A DNA stretch of 64,000 nucleotides, taken from JALORV01 sp963703945. Lineage in GTDB: Bacteria > Pseudomonadota > Gammaproteobacteria > Burkholderiales > Burkholderiaceae_F. A model generated the notes under the pieces. That model was not told where the DNA came from. It saw only the letters and a list, made by a program, of their open reading frames with translations, and searched no databases. Of this stretch, positions 1 through 7,448 are shown piece after piece; position 1 is the first letter of the stretch; the number at the start of each line of letters is the position of its first letter. The DNA is taken from NCBI GenBank assembly GCA_963703945.1, contig CAVPGM010000007.1:124001-188000 (forward strand), in the 5' to 3' direction. The position numbers and the translations under genes were made by a program.

Positions 1-39
1 AAGCTGCAGCAGCGCCTGGAGCTGGACTATCCGGGCTGA
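1..39 (+). CDS. C-terminal end of an upstream gene, cut by the window edge
   Basis: The first 39 bases read as the last 12 codons of an open frame, ending LELDYPG and a TGA stop one base before the next ATG. The tight spacing suggests an operon with the exonuclease gene that follows. In related bacteria this exonuclease often follows a CBS/nucleotidyltransferase-like protein, but too little is present here to identify the product. Confidence 0.4.
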   Translation, partial: KLQQRLELDYPG

Positions 40-40
40 C

Positions 41-661
41 ATGGGGCTCGCGTCCTGGTTGCGCGGCAGGCGCCATCGACACCAGCCGGAGCGCTGGGTC
101 GTGGTCGACGTCGAAACCAGCGGCATGGACGTCGCCAGGGACGAATTGATTTCGATCGGAGCGGTCGCCATGGTCGACGGCCGCGTCGTTCCGGCCGACA
201 GCATGGAAATCGTGATCAGACAGCGCACTGCCAGTTCGCGCGAAAACATCCTGATCCATGGCGTCGGTGTTTATGCCCAGTTGACCGGCACCGACCCGCC
301 ACAGGCAGTGCGCACCTTCATGGACTACGTGGGGCGCGCTCCCCTGATTGCATTCCACGCGCCATTCGACCGTGGCTTTATCGCGCGCTCGGCGAAGATC
401 TATCTCAACCAACCGTTCGACAATCCGTGGTTGGACGTCGCCGAGCTTGCGCCCGCGCTCGATCCGAAGACGCAACTTAAGTCGCTCGACGAGTGGTTGC
501 TCCGTTACGGGATTCCGGTCTCGCTCCGGCACAGTGCGGCCGCCGACGCGTTTGCCACCGCGTTGCTGATGGCGCGGCTGCTGCCCGAAGCGCGCCGGCA
601 GGGGTTGAACGATTTCCCGGCAATGCAGCGGCTTTCGCGCAACGTCCGCTGGACACACTAA
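41..661 (+). CDS. DnaQ-like 3'-5' exonuclease (DEDDh family)
   Basis: A 206-residue protein with the three exonuclease motifs of the DnaQ/PolC epsilon superfamily. Exo I is VVDVETSG near residue 22, with the metal-binding Asp and Glu. Exo II is FHAPFDRGF near residue 105. Exo III is RHSAAADAF near residue 165, with His followed five residues later by Asp, which places it in the DEDDh subgroup. Such proteins remove nucleotides from 3' ends using two metal ions. No polymerase or helicase domain is attached, so this is a stand-alone exonuclease, not the replicative epsilon subunit. The start follows the previous stop by one base, suggesting translational coupling. The exact substrate cannot be read from the sequence. 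Confidence 0.85.
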   Translation: MGLASWLRGRRHRHQPERWVVVDVETSGMDVARDELISIGAVAMVDGRVVPADSMEIVIRQRTASSRENILIHGVGVYAQLTGTDPPQAVRTFMDYVGRAPLIAFHAPFDRGFIARSAKIYLNQPFDNPWLDVAELAPALDPKTQLKSLDEWLLRYGIPVSLRHSAAADAFATALLMARLLPEARRQGLNDFPAMQRLSRNVRWTH

Positions 662-680
662 GCCGGCGGCGGCCACGCGC

Positions 681-1130
681 TCAGCGGCTGCGCTTCTTCA
701 GCAATCGGTTCTGCTCGCGCTTCCAGTCCTTTTCCTGCTGGTCCGCGCGTTTTTCGAACTGTCGCTTGCCCTTGGCCAGTCCAACCTCGAGCTTGATCCG
801 GCCCTTCTTGAAATGCAGGTCCAGCGGGACCAGCGCGTAACCGGCGCGTTCGACCTTGCCGATCAGCTTGCGGATCTCGGCAGCGTGCAGCAGCAGTTTG
901 CGGGTCCGCGTGGGCTGCGGCGTGATGTGGGTGGAGGCCGTCGGCAGCGGGCTGATGTGGGCGTTCAGCAGGTATAGCTCGCCCTGCCGGATCACGACGT
1001 AGGCCTCGTTGAGCTGCGCGCGCCCGGCACGGACTGACTTCACTTCCCAGCCTTCGAGCACGAGTCCCGCCTCGTAGCGGTCCTCGATGAAGTAGTCGTG
1101 CTGGGCCTTCTTGTTCTGGGCGATGGTCAC
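681..1130 (-). CDS. smpB: SsrA-binding protein SmpB
   Basis: A 149-residue SmpB of normal family length. SmpB binds tmRNA and delivers it to ribosomes stalled on broken mRNAs, so that the nascent peptide is tagged for degradation and the ribosome is released. Visible hallmarks are the N-terminal NKKAQHDYFIEDRYEAG, the EGWEVKS and LNEAYV segments of the beta-barrel, LHFKKGRIKLEVGLAKGK, and the basic C-terminal tail (KDWKREQNRLLKKRSR) that mimics mRNA in the decoding channel. It is transcribed away from ratA with only about 50 bases between the start codons, an arrangement common in Betaproteobacteria. The tmRNA gene itself is not in the window. Confidence 0.97.
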   Translation of the reverse strand: MTIAQNKKAQHDYFIEDRYEAGLVLEGWEVKSVRAGRAQLNEAYVVIRQGELYLLNAHISPLPTASTHITPQPTRTRKLLLHAAEIRKLIGKVERAGYALVPLDLHFKKGRIKLEVGLAKGKRQFEKRADQQEKDWKREQNRLLKKRSR

Positions 1131-1182
1131 CGGTCGACGTCCGGACGACGTGAATACAATCCGCGTTTATATCCCACTCGCC

Positions 1183-1623
1183 ATGCCGCACGTCGAACGC
1201 TCAGTACTCGTCCACTACAGTGCCGAGCAGATGTTCGATCTGGTGGCCGACATCGAGGAGTACCCGAGCTTCCTGCCGTGGTGCAGCGGTTCGCGCGTGG
1301 TCGCCGATCATGGCGGCGGTGTGGAGGCGAGCGTCGAGATCGACTATCGCGGCATCCGGTCGCGCTTCAGCACGCGCAACCATCTGCGCTATCCGGAACA
1401 GATCCGCATGTCACTGGTCGACGGGCCGTTCAAGGCGCTCGACGGGCACTGGCAGTTTCATGCGCTGCGCCCCGGCGCGTGCAAGGTGCACCTGACGCTG
1501 CATTACGCCTTTGCCAGCAGCCTGCTGGGACGGGCCGTCGCACCGGTATTCGATTCGATCGCGAATTCGATGATCGATTCGTTCGCGCAGCGTGCCGAAG
1601 ACCTCTACGGACCGAGCGAGTGA
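1183..1623 (+). CDS. ratA: RatA/Coq10-like START-domain protein
   Basis: A 146-residue protein of the SRPBCC superfamily that includes E. coli RatA and yeast Coq10. The N-terminal PHVERSVLVHYSAEQMFDLVADIEEYPSFLPWC is the usual family signature. Coq10-type proteins bind ubiquinone in a hydrophobic pocket. RatA has been described as inhibiting 70S ribosome assembly, so the physiological role remains debated. The ATG at 1183 is chosen because the conserved family N-terminus begins there, although the frame stays open upstream. A TACAAT box about 25 bases upstream is a plausible -10 element. It overlaps the next gene by four bases, as in many proteobacteria. A second, divergent family member lies at 29201-29671. 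Confidence 0.9.
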   Translation: MPHVERSVLVHYSAEQMFDLVADIEEYPSFLPWCSGSRVVADHGGGVEASVEIDYRGIRSRFSTRNHLRYPEQIRMSLVDGPFKALDGHWQFHALRPGACKVHLTLHYAFASSLLGRAVAPVFDSIANSMIDSFAQRAEDLYGPSE

Positions 1624-1916
1624 TCGTCACAGTCGTTTACGCACGGCCCGGCATGCAGCACGTGCTGCCGACCGATGTGGCTGCCGGCGCGACCGTCGAG
1701 CAGGCGATCATCGCGTCGGGCCTGCTGGCGCTGGTACCTGGATTGAAGCTGGCCGAGGCTGGCGCAGGGATCTGGAATCATCCCGTCGCGCTCGATGCAC
1801 TGGTGCGCGAGGGTGATCGCATCGAGGTCTATCGACCGCTGCAGGTCGATCCGAAGGAGGCACGGCGCTTGCGTGCCGAGATACGCCGGCGTCGCCGGCC
1901 GGCGCGTAAAACCTAG
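1620..1916 (+). CDS. RnfH family ubiquitin-like protein
   Basis: A 98-residue RnfH/UPF0125 protein with a predicted ubiquitin-like beta-grasp fold. Family features are the opening VTVVYARPG, the segment GIWNHPVALDALVREGDRIEVYRPL, which is nearly invariant in the family, and a basic tail (RRRRR) rather than a ThiS-type Gly-Gly end. The absence of Gly-Gly argues against a sulfur-carrier role. Translation probably begins at a GTG that overlaps the ratA stop (GTGA), since no ATG exists in the conserved region. The ratA-rnfH pairing is widely conserved, but the biochemical function is not established. Confidence 0.85.
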   Translation: MIVTVVYARPGMQHVLPTDVAAGATVEQAIIASGLLALVPGLKLAEAGAGIWNHPVALDALVREGDRIEVYRPLQVDPKEARRLRAEIRRRRRPARKT

Positions 1917-2458
1917 CCGCAGGTCGACTGCATCATCTTGCGCGTGCGCTCCACCTCGCTGGCGCGCTGAGCATCGTCGAGATGCTCGAGGTTGCCGGCG
2001 GCGTCGGTGCGGACCACGCGGTGGCCTTCTTCCAGTGCGCGCAGGTAGGTTTTTGCGCGCTCGCATTCGGACGACTTGGCCGCGGCGCGCGCCTGCTCTT
2101 CGTTTGCCTTCTTCTCGGCGTCCGCGCGCTCCTGCTGGCGCTTGCGGAATTCCATCTCGCGTTCGGCCGTGCTCTTCTGCGCAGGCGGCGGGCCGCCGCC
2201 GGCGTAGCGCTGTCCGATGGCGGCTTGGCCGGCTCGCTGGCGGCAGCCGAGGCGGGCAGCACAGTCTGGCGGCTGGCCGGCTGCTGCACGATCTTGTCCG
2301 ACTTGACGGTCGAAGGTGGCGGCCGATCCGAGTACACGACGCGGCCGTTGTCGTCCTTCCACGCCCACTGGGCGGCGGCCGGGCCGGCTGCGGACAATGC
2401 AAGCAGGGCGCACCGCACCGAGCACGAATCCGTACAGCCTGGGTACCGCATGGCTCAT
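1913..2458 (-). CDS. DUF4124 domain protein, exported; frameshifted as read
   Basis: A small periplasmic protein of the DUF4124 family, recognisable from QWAWKDDNGRVVYSDRPPP directly after a signal peptide ending in AAGPAAAQ. The second half is a charged coiled coil (AEREMEFRKRQQERADAEKKANEEQA) followed by a conserved tail with two cysteines (SSECERAKTYLRAL, MMQSTCG). As read, these parts lie in two frames. The start at 2458, which has a GGAGG sequence ahead of it, and the coiled coil share one frame, while the DUF4124 core is in another. At least two compensating shifts are needed, near 2400 and 2200. The latter lies in a GGCGGCGGGCCGCCGCC run where indel errors are likely. Function is unknown. 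Confidence 0.65.
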   Translation of the reverse strand: MSHAVPRLYGFVLGAVRPACIVRSRPGRRPVGVEGRQRPRRVLGSAATFDRQVGQDRAAAGQPPDCAARLGCRQRAGQAAIGQRYAGGGPPPAQKSTAEREMEFRKRQQERADAEKKANEEQARAAAKSSECERAKTYLRALEEGHRVVRTDAAGNLEHLDDAQRASEVERTRKMMQSTCG

Positions 2459-2585
2459 AGTCCCTCCTGACCGGAGGATTTTCCATCGCTTCGCCGAGGC
2501 CGAGCAAGTCGAATGGCGGGTGAACTCACCCCCACTTCCGACGACAGTGCGCTCAACCGTGGAAATCGGCCAAAACTCGGATCTG

Positions 2586-2591
2586 TATACT
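2586..2591 (+). promoter_or_regulatory. Possible -10 element of guaB
   Basis: TATACT lies about 25 bases before the guaB start codon and resembles a sigma-70 -10 box. No convincing -35 hexamer is visible at the right distance, so this is only a candidate. Confidence 0.3.
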
Positions 2592-2615
2592 CCGCTTTTG
2601 CGTCATGAGGACACT

Positions 2616-4079
2616 ATGCGGTTGGTTCAGAAGGCGCTGACCTTCGATGACGTGCTGCTCGTCCCCGCTCATTCGGCGGTCCTTCCCCGCGACGTCCAGC
2701 TCTCCACCCGGCTCTCCCGCAACATCCCCCTGAACATTCCGCTGGTCGCCGCTGCGATGGACACGGTGACCGAGGCGCAGCTCGCGATTGCGCTGGCGCA
2801 GGAGGGCGGAATCGGAATCGTTCACAAGAACCTGTCGCCGAAAGAGCAGGCGGCGCAGGTGGCGCGTGTCAAACGATACGAGGCCGGCGTTCTACGAGAC
2901 CCGATCACGCTGACGCAAAGCATGACGGTGCGCGATGCGATCGAACTGCAGCGCACTCACAAGATCTCGGGCCTGCCGGTGGTCCAGGGCAAGAAGGTCG
3001 TCGGCATCGTCACCAACCGCGACCTGCGCTTCGAAACGCGGCTGGATGCACCGATCCGCGAGATCATGACGCCGAGGTCGCGGCTGGTCACCGTGCGCGA
3101 GGGCGCCAGCCTCGATGAGGCCAAGGCGCTGATGCACCAGCATCGGCTCGAGCGCGTGCTCGTCATCAACGGCGACGACGAACTGCGCGGTCTGGTCACC
3201 GTCAAGGACATCACCAAGGCCACCGAGCACCCGAATGCGGCGAAGGACGATCTGGGCAAGCTGCGCGTCGGCGGCGCGATCAGCACCGGCGCCGATTCGG
3301 TGGAACGCGCGGAACTGATGGTCAAGGCTGGGGTCGACGTGCTGATCGTCGACACCGCACATGGACACCATCAGGGCGTGCTCGATCGCGTGCGCTGGGT
3401 CAAGCGCAACTATCCGCAGGTCGACGTGATCGGTGGCAACGTGGCCACCGCGGCCGCGGCGCGCGCGCTGGTCGACGCGGGCGCGGACGGTGTCAAGGTG
3501 GGCATCGGCCCGGGTTCGATCTGCACCACCCGCATCGTCGCGGGCGTCGGTGTCCCGCAGATCACCGCGGTGTCGAACGTCGCCGCGGCGCTCGAGGGCA
3601 CCGGCGTTCCGCTGATCGCCGACGGTGGCGTCCGCTACTCGGGTGATGTGTCCAAGGCACTCGCCGCCGGCGCCTACACCGTGATGATGGGCGGGATGTT
3701 CGCCGGGACCGAAGAGGCGCCCGGCGAGGTCATCCTGTACCAGGGGCGCTCGTACAAGAGCTACCGCGGCATGGGCAGTCTGGGCGCGATGACCGAGGGC
3801 TCCGCCGAGCGCTACTTCCAGGACAACGACGCCAACGTCGACAAGTTCGTTCCCGAGGGCGTCGAGGGCATGGTGCCCTACAAGGGCAGCGTGCTCGCGA
3901 TCCTGACCCAGCTGACCGGCGGGCTGCGTTCAAGCATGGGCTACTGCGGCTGCGCCACGATCGACGAGATGCGCACGCGCGCCGAATTCGTCGAGATCAC
4001 ATCGGCGGGCATGCGCGAGTCGCACGTGCACGACGTGCGCATCACCAAGGAAGCGCCCAACTACCGGCTCGAGACTTGA
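2616..4079 (+). CDS. guaB: Inosine-5'-monophosphate dehydrogenase
   Basis: A 487-residue IMP dehydrogenase that oxidises IMP to XMP with NAD+, the first committed step of GMP synthesis. The N-terminus MRLVQKALTFDDVLLVPAHS is typical. Two CBS domains interrupt the TIM barrel at about residues 95-205 (VRDAIELQRTHKISGLPVV and the second copy with HRLERVLVINGDDELRG). The catalytic loop GPGSICTTRIVAG carries the active-site cysteine, and GMGSLGAM lies in the flap region. The ATG at 2616 is preceded by GAGG at good spacing and matches family length, although the frame is open further upstream. guaA follows about 120 bases later on the same strand, the usual guaBA arrangement. Confidence 0.97.
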   Translation: MRLVQKALTFDDVLLVPAHSAVLPRDVQLSTRLSRNIPLNIPLVAAAMDTVTEAQLAIALAQEGGIGIVHKNLSPKEQAAQVARVKRYEAGVLRDPITLTQSMTVRDAIELQRTHKISGLPVVQGKKVVGIVTNRDLRFETRLDAPIREIMTPRSRLVTVREGASLDEAKALMHQHRLERVLVINGDDELRGLVTVKDITKATEHPNAAKDDLGKLRVGGAISTGADSVERAELMVKAGVDVLIVDTAHGHHQGVLDRVRWVKRNYPQVDVIGGNVATAAAARALVDAGADGVKVGIGPGSICTTRIVAGVGVPQITAVSNVAAALEGTGVPLIADGGVRYSGDVSKALAAGAYTVMMGGMFAGTEEAPGEVILYQGRSYKSYRGMGSLGAMTEGSAERYFQDNDANVDKFVPEGVEGMVPYKGSVLAILTQLTGGLRSSMGYCGCATIDEMRTRAEFVEITSAGMRESHVHDVRITKEAPNYRLET

Positions 4080-4201
4080 GCGTAGTCACCTTCTCCGAAT
4101 CGCGCGTCGCGCCGAGCGACGATGCGACGACTCGGGGTCCTGCGACAGATCTTCCCGCACCGTCCGACGGCGACGCAGCCGCCGTCCGGCGTCCCTCGGC
4201 C

Positions 4202-5779
4202 ATGACCCACGACACCATTGTCATTCTCGACTTCGGTTCCCAGGTGACGCAGCTGATCGCGCGTCGCATCCGCGAGGCGAATGTCTATTGCGAAGTTCAT
4301 CCGGCCGACATCGAAGAAGCGCTGCTCCTCTCGCTCGCTCCGAAGGGCATCGTGCTGTCGGGCAGCCACATGTCGGCGTACGAGGAGTCGACCGACCGGG
4401 CGCCTGCCGTGGTGTTCGAACTCGGCGTCCCGGTACTGGGCATCTGCTACGGGATGCAGACGATGGCGCAGCAGCTCGGCGGCAAGGTCGAGGGCGGCCA
4501 TACACGCGAGTTCGGCCACGCCGAAGTGCGCGCGCGCGGCCACACGCGGCTGCTCGAGGGCATCGAGGACCATCGCAACGACGAAGGCCAGGGCCTGCTC
4601 AATGTCTGGATGAGCCACGGCGACAAGGTGGTCGAAATGCCGCCGGGCTTCCGACTGATGGCTTCGACCGAATCGTGTCCGATCGCGGGCATGGCCGACG
4701 AGGCTCGTCGTTTCTACGCAGTCCAGTTCCATGTGGAGGTCACGCATACGCTGCAGGGCGAGGCCATCCTGCGCCGCTTCGTGCTCGACATCTGCGGCTG
4801 TCGCCCCGACTGGGTCATGGTCGATCACGTCGGGGAGGCGGTTGCCTCGATCCGCGCGCAGGTCGGCGGCGACGAAGTCATCCTCGGATTGTCGGGTGGC
4901 GTCGATTCATCAGTCGCCGCAGTACTGATTCATCGCGCGATCGGCAATCAGCTGACCTGCGTCTTCGTCGATACCGGGCTGCTGCGGCAGGACGAAGGCC
5001 GCCAGGTGGTCGCGACCTTCCGGCAGCACATGGGCATGAAGCTCGTCCATGTCGACGCCTCGGCGCGCTTCATGGCGGGGCTGGCCGGCGTCACCGATCC
5101 CGAGGCCAAGCGCAAGATCATCGGCCGCGAGTTCGTCCATGTGTTCCAGGAAGAAGCGGCAAAACTGCAGGAACGCGGAACCGCGGTGAAGTGGCTTGCG
5201 CAGGGAACGATCTACCCAGACGTCATCGAGTCGGCGGGCGCGAAGACCAAGAAGGCGCAGTCGATCAAGAGCCACCACAACGTCGGTGGCCTGCCCGAGA
5301 CCCTGCATCTCAAGCTGCTCGAGCCGCTGCGCGATCTGTTCAAGGACGAAGTGCGCAACCTCGGCCTCGCGCTCGGACTGCCGCGCGAGATGATCTTCCG
5401 GCACCCGTTCCCAGGCCCGGGGCTCGGCGTGCGCATCCTGGGCGAGGTCAAGGCGGAATACGCCGACCTGCTGCGGCGCGCCGACGCGATCTTCATCGAA
5501 GAGCTGCGGGCTGCCGGCTGGTATGACCGCACCAGCCAGGCGTTTGGCGTCTTTCTGCCGGTAAGAAGCGTCGGCGTGATGGGTGACGGGCGCACCTATG
5601 AATGGGTGGTCAGTCTGCGCGCGGTGCAGACGACCGATTTCATGACGGCGGACTGGGCACACCTGCCGCACGAACTGCTCGGGCGGGTCTCCAACCGGAT
5701 CATCAACGAGGTACGCGGAATCAACCGCGTCGTCTACGACATCAGCGGGAAGCCTCCGGCGACGATCGAGTGGGAGTAG
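4202..5779 (+). CDS. guaA: GMP synthase (glutamine-hydrolysing)
   Basis: A 525-residue GMP synthase converting XMP to GMP with glutamine and ATP. The class I glutamine amidotransferase domain occupies about residues 1-195, with the nucleophile cysteine in GICYGMQTMAQQLGG and the partner His/Glu in FHVEVTH. The ATP pyrophosphatase domain begins near residue 215 with the P-loop LSGGVDSSVAA. The C-terminal dimerisation domain ends in the conserved PPATIEWE. The ATG at 4202 gives the family N-terminus MTHDTIVILDFGSQ, although the frame is open for 42 more codons upstream. The last codons are repeated about 1.3 kb downstream. The 3' end of guaA is a known integration site of tyrosine-recombinase islands. 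Confidence 0.97.
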   Translation: MTHDTIVILDFGSQVTQLIARRIREANVYCEVHPADIEEALLLSLAPKGIVLSGSHMSAYEESTDRAPAVVFELGVPVLGICYGMQTMAQQLGGKVEGGHTREFGHAEVRARGHTRLLEGIEDHRNDEGQGLLNVWMSHGDKVVEMPPGFRLMASTESCPIAGMADEARRFYAVQFHVEVTHTLQGEAILRRFVLDICGCRPDWVMVDHVGEAVASIRAQVGGDEVILGLSGGVDSSVAAVLIHRAIGNQLTCVFVDTGLLRQDEGRQVVATFRQHMGMKLVHVDASARFMAGLAGVTDPEAKRKIIGREFVHVFQEEAAKLQERGTAVKWLAQGTIYPDVIESAGAKTKKAQSIKSHHNVGGLPETLHLKLLEPLRDLFKDEVRNLGLALGLPREMIFRHPFPGPGLGVRILGEVKAEYADLLRRADAIFIEELRAAGWYDRTSQAFGVFLPVRSVGVMGDGRTYEWVVSLRAVQTTDFMTADWAHLPHELLGRVSNRIINEVRGINRVVYDISGKPPATIEWE

Positions 5780-5780
5780 G
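5764..5780 (+). repeat. Putative attL: 17-bp direct repeat at the guaA 3' end
   Basis: GATCGAGTGGGAGTAGG covers the last codons and stop of guaA. The identical 17 bases recur at 7096-7112, and with one mismatch the match extends three bases further upstream (5761-5780 versus 7093-7112). Integration at the guaA 3' end that leaves such duplications is known for genomic islands. Here it is inferred from the repeat alone. Confidence 0.65.
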
Positions 5781-6119
5781 GGTCTTTCGGGATCTATCGC
5801 GGTCTATTGAGATCTATCGCGAATCCAACCCGCCCGCTGACTTCGGCGATAGCGGCCAGTCGAGATGTCAACGTGACGTCGGACGAGGTGTGATCTTTGC
5901 GGAACAGCAGATATTGCTGCTTCGTCGAATCTTCAAAGTTGTCTGCAACGGCCGAGGAGCGTTTGGCTGAGCAGTGGAACGGATGCAATAGGAGCGGCAC
6001 AAGGGCTCCTCTACGCAGGCCGCGACCGCCACTGCGCCACAGCCGCCAGTGATGTATTTCAAGCCGTGAACAGCGACCGTTCCGCTTGACGGAATCTGTA
6101 TCGGAGATCACAATGCCGC
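5781..6119. other. Gene-free left arm of the guaA mini-island, with CTATCG repeats
   Basis: No credible gene is seen between the guaA stop and higB. The first 40 bases hold a tandem series of a short motif: GATCTATCGCG at 5791-5801, GGTCTATTGA at 5801-5810 and GATCTATCGCGA at 5811-5822. The same motif follows the second guaA-end copy (7121-7148) and occurs inverted at 6936-6957. Repeats near att cores are often binding sites of a recombinase or its directionality factor, which is the suggested reading here. The remaining 300 bases show no recognisable content. Confidence 0.5.
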
Positions 6120-6398
6120 ATGATTCGCTCGTTTGCCTGCGCCGAGACCGAGGCCTTGTTTCACAGCCGCGCGGTATCCCGCTTTCGCAATATCGAGCGC
6201 GTCGCGAGGCGCAAGTTGCTACAGATCCACGCCGCCACGGAACTCGCCAGCCTGCGCATCCCGCCCGGCAACCAACTGGAGGCACTGAAAGCCGACCGCA
6301 GGGGCCAGCACAGCATTCGCATCAATGACCAATGGCGAATCTGCTTTGTCTGGAAGCCGGATGGAGCGTACCGCGTCGAGATCGTGGACTATCACTAG
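6120..6398 (+). CDS. higB: HigB/RelE-type toxin of a type II toxin-antitoxin pair
   Basis: A 92-residue RelE-superfamily toxin of the HigB branch, recognisable from MIRSFACAETEALFHSRAVSRF, the central LRIPPGNQLEALKADRRGQHSIRINDQWRICFVW, and the end YRVEIVDYH. Such toxins cleave mRNA on the ribosome. The conserved basic and aromatic residues of the active region (ADRRGQHSIRINDQWRI) are present, so the protein looks intact. The antitoxin gene follows after 11 bases, giving the toxin-first order typical of higBA. The pair is the only intact gene content between the two copies of the guaA 3' end and probably stabilises the small island, an inference from its position. Confidence 0.9.
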   Translation: MIRSFACAETEALFHSRAVSRFRNIERVARRKLLQIHAATELASLRIPPGNQLEALKADRRGQHSIRINDQWRICFVWKPDGAYRVEIVDYH

Positions 6399-6409
6399 GA
6401 GTGCGGAAC

Positions 6410-6715
6410 ATGGCCAAGTTGCTTGAAGAGATTCATCCGGGCGAGATCCTGCTGGAGGATTTCATGAAGCCCATGGGCATCAGCGCTCGCCAGCTTGCCT
6501 CGGACATCGATGTCTCGCCGAGCAGGATCAGCGAGCTGGTGAATGGCCAGCGCCCCATCACCGCGGACACCGCGCTTCGACTCGGCTTGTTCTTCGGCAT
6601 GGAGCCCAGGTTTTGGCTCAACCTGCAGTCCGAGTACGACATTCGAGTCGCGGATCGGCAGCTCAGAGCCAAGCTTTCGCCGAGGATCCGCGTCTTTCAG
6701 CCGGTTGCGGGGTGA
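6410..6715 (+). CDS. higA: HigA-type antitoxin, XRE-family HTH
   Basis: A 101-residue antitoxin with a helix-turn-helix of the HigA family: IHPGEILLEDFMKPMGISARQLASDIDVSPSRISELVNGQRPITADTALRLGLFFGMEPRFWLNLQSEYD. It should neutralise HigB by direct binding and repress the higBA promoter. The ATG at 6410 follows higB by 11 bases and is preceded by AGGAGTG, a usable ribosome-binding site. A related but clearly distinct HigA-like protein without a toxin partner lies inside the hydrogenase operon at 51954-52280, sharing the ISxLxNGxRxITxDTAxRLGLFF core. Confidence 0.9.
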   Translation: MAKLLEEIHPGEILLEDFMKPMGISARQLASDIDVSPSRISELVNGQRPITADTALRLGLFFGMEPRFWLNLQSEYDIRVADRQLRAKLSPRIRVFQPVAG

Positions 6716-7095
6716 CGTCTGAATCGAGGCTTTGCGCGACCGGCGAGTGAAGACCCGCGCGCTCCCAACGGGTCCGGTGCGGGTCCTTTGGGGTCTTGCA
6801 GACGGTGACGGTAAAGTAATCTGACGAAGAAGTGATATCCGGTAGGCACTTGGCTCATTTGGTGCCGCACCTTGTCGATGCTCTTCCGAGGCTCGCGGCA
6901 GGGTGCGGCAGATGGCTCGCGAATGCTTGGGGAGCCGATAGATCTCGATAGATCGCGAAAGGTGAGTTTTCGCGAAACCGCCAGGAAACCCGCGCCAATG
7001 CTGATGCCTGAGAGATTGACGGTAAGAATGACGGTAAAGCTCTGCGGAGCAGCGGCGAGTGCCTTACAAATCAACAGCGTAGAAGGCTCGTTGAT
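6716..7095. other. Gene-free right arm of the guaA mini-island
   Basis: No integrase or other recognisable gene is found between higA and the second guaA-end copy. The stretch holds an inverted pair of the CTATCG-type motif (CGATAGATC at 6936-6944 and CGATAGATCGCG at 6946-6957). Short frames are open on both strands, but none shows a recognisable protein or family features. The island is therefore either a deletion remnant or is mobilised by an integrase encoded elsewhere. Confidence 0.5.
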
Positions 7096-7112
7096 GATCG
7101 AGTGGGAGTAGG
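7096..7112 (+). repeat. Putative attR: second copy of the guaA 3' end
   Basis: An exact second copy of GATCGAGTGGGAGTAGG, again in the frame reading IEWE plus stop but with no guaA sequence before it. Together with the copy at 5764-5780 it delimits a 1332-bp unit (distance between repeat starts) containing higBA. It is followed by the same kind of CTATCG repeats as the left copy. Confidence 0.65.
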
Positions 7113-7120
7113 TTTCGAGA

Positions 7121-7148
7121 GCTATCGGGGTCTATCGCGGACTATCGG
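7121..7148 (+). repeat. CTATCG repeat cluster beside attR
   Basis: Three closely spaced copies of a short motif (GCTATCGGG, GTCTATCGCGG, ACTATCGG) directly follow the second guaA-end copy, mirroring the cluster at 5791-5822 after the first. They are candidate recombinase or excisionase binding sites. Confidence 0.4.
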
Positions 7149-7189
7149 AATGCGTGCCAGAAACCGTTTGTCGCGTTCAATTCCAATTT

Positions 7190-7429
7190 AACTTCTCCAA
7201 GGCCCACCCGCAAAGCGTCATCCAGTGCATCCATACGGCGCAGGTTGCGACCGTCAACGCCGCGTTCCGGCCGACCGAAACGGAGGTGGCCTGGGCCGAG
7301 CGCGTCGTCGCGGCCGACGCCGCCGCGCAGGGCGCGGCCGTCGCGGTCGATGGCCGGATGGTCGATCGTCCCGTATTGCTGCAGGCGAGAGCGATTCTTT
7401 CCGAGGCCGGGCGAATGCCGCGCGGCTGA
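7190..7429 (+). pseudogene. 3' remnant of a CitE/malyl-CoA lyase-type gene
   Basis: The frame ending at 7429 encodes the conserved C-terminus of the HpcH/HpaI (CitE-like) lyase family: CIH-x-AQVATVNAAFRPTETEVAWAERVV, then GAAVAVDGRMVDRPVLLQARAIL. Family members are about 280-330 residues, with the TIM barrel and metal-binding Glu/Asp upstream. Here only about 75 C-terminal residues remain, and the upstream sequence runs straight into the attR region. The gene has therefore lost its 5' three quarters, plausibly when DNA inserted at or was deleted next to guaA. It cannot encode an active lyase. Confidence 0.7.
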
Positions 7430-7448
7430 CCGTCGGGTCGTGCCCGGG

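Noticed and set aside
6872..7111. A 79-codon frame ending in IEWE at the second guaA-end copy
   Set aside because: The IEWE end comes from the duplicated guaA tail. The rest shows no protein-like conservation and no start signal.
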